Assembly (NCBI GenBank): GCA_011033025.1
Contig: WFMF01000011.1
Coordinates: 372,001 to 436,000, forward strand
DNA from: Beroe forskalii
Taxonomy: Eukaryota; Ctenophora; Nuda; Beroida; Beroidae
DNA: 64,000 nt
Direction of reading: 5' to 3'
In this document: positions 57,027 to 64,000 of the stretch, in pieces
How the letters are laid out: each line of letters opens with the position of its first letter
Numbering within the stretch: position 1 is the first letter of the stretch
Notes under the pieces: generated by a model
What the model saw: the letters and a program-made list of their open reading frames with translations, nothing else
Databases searched by the model: none
What the model was told of the DNA's origin: nothing
Program-made: the position numbers and the translations under genes

Positions 57027-58589
57027 CCAGATGATACAGGACCAAATAATAAGCTCTCAAAAAGTTTATGAAGGAGCAAACTTGACCATTATTCTTTAGT
57101 TACTTTTAGTGATGCTGGACTGTGCAAGTTTTGATCATTATAATTTGCTCTTGTATGATGAACTTAAATCTGAAAATTAAAACCGAGTATCGTACTCAAC
57201 TCAGCATTGATTTAAATCGACCAACGTCTGTTGATTTATGAAGCGATGCTAACGGAAATAGCCTCCACAATGCAAGCCATACCTGTTCTCTATTTCCAGA
57301 TCTTGAATTTCAGATGAAAATAGTACACACTTTGTTCGTTCAAATGCAGCTAAAACGCAGCAATCAACAACATATCAGAAAGTACTCGCATAGAACTGAT
57401 CATAATCTGCACGTGCAGAATATCTGTATCCATAGCAACGGCGCAAATAAGCCCAGCTTAGCCTTCCTTTCTCTTGATAAGGCACCCCGCCATGGCCCAA
57501 CATTGAAGAAAAAATCACATTTCTGCACTGTTTCAACAAGCAGTCCCGATTGAGAATCACGGTTTTCACAGAATTGATCTGTCACGAGGTTTGCACGAGG
57601 TTTGTCACCTGATATGCGCGTGATCAGGCAGTATTTATAAATATCCTCGGTTTTGGTGAGCAGGTTTGTTGAAATTGCACGGTTTTCACATCGCTTGTGG
57701 GGTATCGAATGTCAGTCATGCTCCTCGTGATATGCGTGATCATACAGCATATCTGTAAATTCGCTGCTTCTCCAGACAGTGCATTGAAAGATTCCCGGTT
57801 TTCACATCGCACAAGCAGTATCAGTTGCAGTCACGTGCTGCACGTGACATACATGTGAACTGTAAAGGATGCTGTTGAGCCGACAGCCCATAGATATTTC
57901 CCCGGTTTTCACATCGCTGCTCCCATGTAAATTGTAATCTAATCAGTAGACAGTTCGTTACACTCTTCACTGTTTTCACAGTGTAAGTGTAGAGGAATGT
58001 GTGTAAATTAGATTTACGGCTAAGAAATGCGCTTGAGGATTCATGGAGTAGTGCTGAGTGTGTTGTGCGATATGAAATCAATAAATGTACACATTGTACA
58101 ATGTACTGTAAAGTAGCCAAAGTCTATAATACATGTTCATAAATAAATAAGATAATACTTATTTTATGGAGTAATGACTGTCAACTAAGTAACTGTATCG
58201 ATTGATAGATGCTGATATCTTGATATCCAGGCTTCATAATTGTCTACTTAAATGATATGTCATATGATAAAAAGTCACATTGAATAGTTTAAAGTAAGTT
58301 ACCAAATAAATAGGTACTAAGGTACGTACCTACATTGGGTACGTGTCTTTAGTGATCACTGATCAGCGACTTTACCACTGCTACTACTAAACGGGGGACG
58401 GATCAACAGGCGAGTTTCCAGACAGAAACCCCAGCTCGGGACCTCCCTGTTTGAGGTTTCAGGTGATCTTTGAACTTTTGCTAGAGCTATCACTGATCAG
58501 TGAACTTTTGTCAGAGAATCAGTGAACTGTCCCATGTCGGAATGGTCAATCACGTGGTGTCACAGTGATTATTGTAATTGCCCCTACCT

Positions 58590-58750
58590 GCGGGGCAGGA
58601 TGAGTTAGACCTCCCGACTGTCTGCATTCAGAGACAGCTGCTCCACCCACTAAGCTATCTCAGGGAGAGATAAGGGAGACAGCTCAATAGGTAGAACAGC
58701 TGTCCCGGCATGTAGACAGTGGAGAGTTCAAACCCTGGTGTCACGCCGTC
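58590..58750. repeat. Two divergent tRNA-like units, head to head
   Basis: On the minus strand at 58590-58672 there is GAGATAGCTTAGTGGGTGGA (A box) and AGGTCTAACTC (B-box position). On the plus strand at 58676-58750 there is GAGACAGCTCAATAGGTAGA and GAGTTCAAACCC. They share AGCTGTC and GTAGACAG phrases. Both look like tRNA-derived SINE heads in opposite directions. Confidence 0.5.
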
Positions 58751-59456
58751 AGGGTCGTTATTTAACTAATTACTTAATTAGTTGATTATATAGTTCCCAC
58801 GTTGTCATGGAGGCCTCCCCCTGGGGGCTTTGGGCTTTCTGGAGACTTTCTCTCGCAGGTCCATTGCCATTTTAGAGTTTAGGTAGTACATCCTTAGATA
58901 GGACTTCTGTATCCCTAATACAGGAGCCAGATAAAGTGAACGCTGGTTTCAGAGTGATGAGTACCTAAATGAACGTAGATTGATAAGTAAACTGGTGTCA
59001 GAGTGAATTAGCGTAGATTGATCAGTGAATTGGTGTCAAAATGATCAGTAAAATAGCGTCAGATTGATCCGTAATCGACTGTCAAAGTGATCAGTAAATT
59101 AACATCAGATTGATCAGAGAACTGGTGTCTGATTGTCGAAATGTCTAAGCTGACGACGATAATCACAAGATTTTCGAAAGCTTCTGATTACAATTCTCTC
59201 ATATGAGTTATTTCGTTTAAACTTCAATCTCTTGAGTTGTAAGTGATAAGTAAATCGGTGTCAGATTGGTTAGTTATCCATAAATTAGCGTCAGATTGAT
59301 CAGTCATCGTTCGTTTCACTTCGCTGAGCTAAGAAGAGAATAAAGAACACTATTCATTCTATTGATCAGTTATCGGCTGTCGAAGTGATCAGTAAATTAC
59401 CATCAGATTGATCAGAGAACTGGTTTCTAATTGTCTAAATGTCTAAGAGTCTAAGT

Positions 59457-59562
59457 GACAAGTCTCAGGCATTCGGCTGTTGTCAGTCCAGAGAACTGAG
59501 TTGAGGCTGGAGTCTCAACTCAGTTCTCTGGACTGACAACAGCCGAATGCCTGAGACTTGTC
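59457..59562. repeat. Perfect 49-bp hairpin with 8-nt loop
   Basis: 59457-59505 (GACAAGTCTCAGGCATTCGG and onward) is the exact complement of 59514-59562; the loop is GCTGGAGT. No mismatch, although the surrounding repeats are badly decayed. Confidence 0.9.
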
Positions 59563-60109
59563 TAAGTGACAACTAAATCGTAAATCAGAGTAAGATTGAT
59601 AAGTGAATTGGTGTCTCAGTGATCTATAAATTAGCGTGGATCGATCAGTCAACTGGTGTCAAAGTGATCAGTAAATTACTGAATTAGCATCAGATTGGTT
59701 AGTGAATTGGCTAATTGGTGCCTCAGTGTTCGTTAAATTCGTGTCAAAAAACAATGAACTGGTTTTCACATTGATTAGCGTCACTTGATTAGTGAACTGG
59801 AGTCAAAGTAACAGTAAATTTCAGATAGATCAGTGAACTGGTGTCTAAGTGATCAGTAGTGAGTAGCTTCGCGAGAGATTGATCAGAGAACGGGTGTCTA
59901 GTGATCAGTAAATTAGCATCAGATTGATCAGTGATTCAGTGAAGTGGTGTCAAAATAATCCCTAAATAAGCGGCAGATAGATCAGTGAACTGTTGCCTGA
60001 GTCATCAGTATATTAGCGGCAAAACGATCAGTCCATCGCAATTTAAGAGTCAAATCGATCATTGTACTGGTTTCTATTGTCTTATAGAACCCTCTGACGT
60101 TTTCATGCG

Positions 60110-60270
60110 GGTCTATAATAGGTATATATAGACACCTGCCTGATCGGTTCCATATTGGTTTAGACCCTCGCCCTACGGGCTCGGGCCAAAACCAGATACA
60201 TCCCTCGGGCTAACGCCCTTTGGAAGTATCCCAAAATGGACCCGATAGGCGCGTGTCTATGTATTCTATT
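60110..60270. repeat. Second copy of the 38436-38575 repeat, inverted
   Basis: Complement of the block in element C. Minus-strand tips CGAGCCC-GTA-GGGCGAG (60167-60183) and GGGC-GTTA-GCCCGAG (about 60203-60217). Confidence 0.7.
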
Positions 60271-61724
60271 GATCAGACATCACATCAGTATGAATAAATT
60301 GGCGTCAGATTGATCAATGCACTGGTGTCTGAGTGAGTGAGTGAACAGAAAATTAGCATTTGATCGATAAGAGAACCTGTTTCTGAATGATCAGTAATTT
60401 TGTGTCGGATTAATCAATGAACTGGTTACTGGTGTCTGAGTAATTATTAAATTAGGGAATGGGCATTTCACCTCAAATTTGTTTCGCCTACGAATACCTC
60501 ATGATATTCCCTTAATTTGTGCATACGGGCCAACTATAGGTAGACAACGGTTAGGGTTGGGGTGAGGTTTATGGTTAGGGTAAGTCATGGAGTCAAGGGT
60601 TTGGGCAAGGTAAGGGCTATGATAAGAGATAAAGTGCCGTGATGTGGAATGACTGAGGTTATAAGTTGGGCTCCTTGCTCTCCTGGTACCTGAGTCAGTA
60701 AATTAATCAGAGAACTGGCGTCTAAGCTTCTAAGTGATCAGTAAAATAACATCAAATAGATCAGAGTATCTGCGTTTAAGCTTCTAACTTTCTAAGTGAA
60801 TCAGTGTCAGGTTAACCAGTTAATTGGTGTCAAAGTAAATTAACATTGATCTATTAATGATCCGGTGTTAAACTGTCAAAGCGGTCAGAAATTATAAGCG
60901 TGAGATAAATCAGTGAACCAGTGTATCGTAAAAGTGCTTAAGTAGTTAAGTAGTTAATTGATCTGTAAATTAGAGTAGATTGATCAGTTAACTGGTGTCA
61001 ACGTGATGAGTAAAATAGTGTCAAACCGATCAGAGAATGCAAAATACCACCGAGGCCGAAGGCCGACGTTTTCATGGAAGGCCAAGATTTGCATGTATAC
61101 ATGTACATTGTACATGATATTGTGTATATTTTTTATTTCATATCGCACAACACACTCAGCACTACTCCATGAATCCTCAAGCGCATTTCTTAGCCGTAAA
61201 TCTAATTTACATTCCTCTACACTTACACTGTGAAAACAGTGAAGAGTGTAACGAACTGTTTACTGATTAGATTACAATTTACATGGGAGCAGCGATGTGA
61301 AAACCGGGGAAATATCTATGGGCTGTCGGCTCAACAGCATCCTTTTTACAGTTCACATGTATGTCACGTGCAGCACGTGACTGCAACTGATACTGCTTGT
61401 GCGATGTGAAAACCGGGAATCTTTCAATGCACTGTCTGGAGAAGCAGCGAATTTACAGATATGCTGTATGATCACGTGCATATCACGTGAGGAGCATGAC
61501 TGACATTCGATACCCCACAAGCGATGTGAAAACCGTGCAATTTCAACAAACCTGCTCACCAAAACCGGGGATATTTATAAATACTGCCTGATCACGCGCA
61601 TATCAGGTGACAAACCTCGTGACAGATCATTTACGTGAAAACCGTGTTTCTCAACCTGGACTGTCAGATGAAACAGTGAAACAGGTCAATCAATGTTGGG
61701 CCATGGAGGGGTGCCTTTGATATC

Positions 61725-63063
61725 ATCTTGGCAAGCTTAAATTTAATTGTATACGGCGGCACAAACATTATTCATGTGTGACTTTACTTTATATCAAAGA
61801 TTTTTGATATACATTGCATGCAATAAGAGGAAATTACATCTCTATTGCTCTGTTCCATTGCTTTCTACTGTTCCTTATCCCTTCTTGTTTCACCATGGAA
61901 TCAGCAAATTCAGGGAATATTCAAATTGACTTTCAAGTTTTATTGAATAAAAAATCAGCCAGAAAACTTGCGATAAGTGGGGAGAGACAATAGCAATTTT
62001 CATGGAAAATGTCTAGGCCAGGTACACTGACTAAGCACTCTCCCCATTAAAGTGCGTGGAAAAATATATGAAAAGGTTTAAAAAAGGTCAGATTCCATTG
62101 AACATATGAACAAGAAAAAATGTTATCCTAATTGGTGAATCATGTGAAAAATTGGCTGTGTCTACAGCCCACTTTATGAAAAGAAAAAACAACATGCATG
62201 AACTTCATAAAATAACAGCTGGCACCGTAAGTGCGTGGAAAAATCTTGGAGGAGAGTGAATTTCATATAGCTTGAGAAAGCACCAAACATTCATAATGGA
62301 TGGTGTATTGCAATAGCAGAATCAAATAATGAAAAAAAATAAAATCTGATATCAATCAATATTATATGATTCAAAGTTTAATAGAGAAGGAAAGTGATGA
62401 TAAAATAGGTAAGGAAAATATTATGCAGTATTAAAAACACATCTGAATTATACTAAAATATATCTGAATTCAAAAATTTAATAAATTATAAAAACATCCC
62501 CGGTATGATAATCAATAAGCCCCACAATTTTATGTCAGTGTTCGCCCCAGCACAGTGTCATGTCCCGTTAGGGAGCACCTTGCCGCCTTGCCTTACCACA
62601 TGTTACGTGTCCCTGTTTGTTCGCGCTTGCGCGCGCTTTTCGTAGAAAAGTCACAAACAGGGCCACGCAACAATGGCAAGATTCGCTCCTCAGCTCGGGG
62701 CGCATATTTTACGCCCCTATTAAGTGATTCTACCATATTTGGGCATTAATTGTTTGAGTGCGCGCTCTAGGTTGAGAGTCACTCTAGCAGAGATGACCAT
62801 ATTTTGAGATCCTCAAAGTCGCGTTGGATAACATGATGACGTAGGTCAGGTTTAACAGGCGTTCCTTGAAATAATTGTCAGGTGATACCCATATATGGAA
62901 TAAACTATCTGCCGAGCACTAGAGTGAGGAATGTGTCCGGCTTTCCATAAACAGTTGATGTTTTTACGCAGTTCGTTGCTACTCATTACTTCATTAAATT
63001 ATTTGTTTTGTGTGGCCATCGGCTCTTTCTACTTTTCTACCCGTTTTGATTATGCTAATTGAT
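61725..63063. other. Gene-free stretch
   Basis: AAGTGCGTGGAAAAAT recurs near 62051 and 62231. A CpG-richer patch at 62545-62720 has CCTGTTTGTTCGCGC and GTCACAAACAGGG as a loose inverted pair. No ORF is convincing. Confidence 0.4.
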
Positions 63064-64000
63064 ATTTGCTTCATGCTTGTGAGATTTGACTCTGTGGGCC
63101 CGGCTATATCTACACCTTTTTATTATATGCTTGCTGCAGGAGACTCTGTTGGCCCGGCTCTATCTACCCCATTTGATTATGCTTGCTGCAGGAAACTCTG
63201 TGAGCCCGGCTCTATTTACTCCATTTGATTTTACTTGCTGCAGGAGACTCTGTGTGCCCGGCTCTATCTACTCCATTTGATTATGCTTGCTGTAGTTGAC
63301 TCTGTGTGCCCGGCTCTATCTACTCCATGTGATTATGCTTGCTGTAGGTTACTCTGTGGGCCCGGCTCTATCTACCCCATTTGATTATGCTTGCTGCAAG
63401 TGACTCTGTGGGCCCGGCTCTATTTACTCCATTTGATTATGCTTGCTGCAGGTGACTCTGTGTGCCCAGCTCTATTTACTCCATTTGATTATGCTTGCTG
63501 CAGGTGACTCATTGTGCCCGACTCTATCTACTCCATTTGATTATGCTTGCTGCAGGAAACTCTGTGGGCCCGGCTCTGTCTACTCCATTTGATTATGCTT
63601 GCTGCAGGTTACTCTGTGGGCCCGGCTCTATTTACTCCATTTGATTATGCTTGCTGCAGGAAACTCTGTGGGCCCGGCTCTATTTACTCCATTTGATTAT
63701 GCTTGCTGCAGGATTCCTCTGTGGGCCGGCTCTATCTACTCCATTTGATTATGCTTGCAGGAGACTCTGTGGGCCCGGCTCTATCTACTCCATTTGATTA
63801 TGCTTGCTGCAGGAGACTCTGTGGGCAGGCTCTATCTACTCCATTTGATTATGCTTGCTGCAGGAGACTCTGTGGGCCCGGCTCTATTTACTCCCATTTG
63901 ATTATGCTTGCTGCAGGTGACTCTGTGGGCCGGCTCTATCTACCCCATTTGATTATGCTTGCAAGTGACTCTGTGGGCCCGGCTCTATCTACTCCATTTG
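63064..64000. repeat. 52-bp satellite, about 18 copies, continues past the window
   Basis: The unit is GATTATGCTTGCTGCAGGTG followed by ACTCTGTGGGCCCGGCTCTA and TTTACTCCATTT. Copies differ by a few substitutions and small deletions (for example near 63712 and 63758). First copies at about 63045-63130 are the most diverged, so the array fades at its left edge. Confidence 0.93.

Larger units (their letters stand above)
58960..61030. repeat. Degenerate repeat, TGATCAGTGAACTGGTGTC / GATCAGTAAATTAGCATCAG
   Basis: Units of about 45 bp with the two phrases alternate for 2 kb, heavily diverged. Inserted in it are the hairpin at 59457-59562 and the 60110-60270 dispersed repeat. GGTTAGGG words near 60550-60590 are not a telomere array. 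Confidence 0.7.
57476..61724. mobile_element. Foldback element E, 4.2 kb
   Basis: GGCACCCCGCCATGGCCCAA near 57481 is mirrored by GGGCCATGGAGGGGTGCC near 61698-61716. Arms of about 630 bp match, including repeated GATGTGAAAACCG spacers, GGCTGTCGGCTCAACAGCAT and ATTCATGGAGTAGTGCTGAG. The interior holds two SINE-like units, a degenerate repeat (58960-61030) and a perfect hairpin. No transposase. Confidence 0.8.

Noticed and set aside
60540..60600. Telomere repeat (GGTTAGGG words)
   Set aside because: Only three or four imperfect words among other sequence; also seen by chance near 14550-14585.

Overview
This is animal nuclear DNA, most likely from an aquatic invertebrate; the species cannot be named from the sequence. 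The evidence is spliced genes with GT-AG introns (an FKBP14-like ER chaperone and the 3' half of RANBP3), a CYP46-like cytochrome P450, a LINE reverse-transcriptase fragment, tRNA-derived SINEs, hAT-like MITEs, Helitron-like ends and many long inverted-repeat (foldback) elements. Low-grade sequence at about 25.6-26.1 kb looks like a poor read at the edge of a satellite, which suggests an older draft assembly.

Layout. 0-1 kb: decayed LINE 3' end. 2-12.7 kb: SINE, MITE, an 870-bp palindrome built of GGATCC-type words, a 1.1-kb foldback, a CpG-rich palindrome patch, foldback A (3.3 kb) and a hAT-like MITE. 13-15 kb: secreted EF-hand protein gene (minus strand). 15-21 kb: inverted minisatellite, palindromes, Helitron-like ends, and a foldback with 15-bp repeats and an unrecognised ORF. 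21.7-25.6 kb: 31-bp satellite (about 128 copies). 26.4-27.9 kb: intronless, frameshifted CYP46-like P450. 30.8-33.2 kb: inverted-repeat element enclosing a LINE ORF1-like coding region. 34.2-45.0 kb: four nested inverted-repeat elements. 46.2-48.0 kb: RANBP3 (plus strand). 51.3-53.9 kb: complete five-exon FKBP14-like gene (minus strand). 54.4-55.5 kb: 13-bp minisatellite. 57.5-61.7 kb: another foldback with internal repeats and two SINE-like units. 63.06 kb to the end: 52-bp satellite.

The host genes are unrelated housekeeping or secretory genes; no operon or pathway links them. Most of the window is inverted-repeat mobile DNA, in several cases with terminal repeats made of tandem units (160, 164, 20, 15 bp). 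This is the plan of Drosophila FB/Galileo and sea-urchin TU elements. The most unusual signal is a set of about ten small hairpins with unrelated arms but the same tip: CGAG / G-C stem / C-GNA-G or C-GNNA-G loop / CGAG. That tip is predicted to form tandem sheared G.A pairs under a very stable DNA mini-loop.
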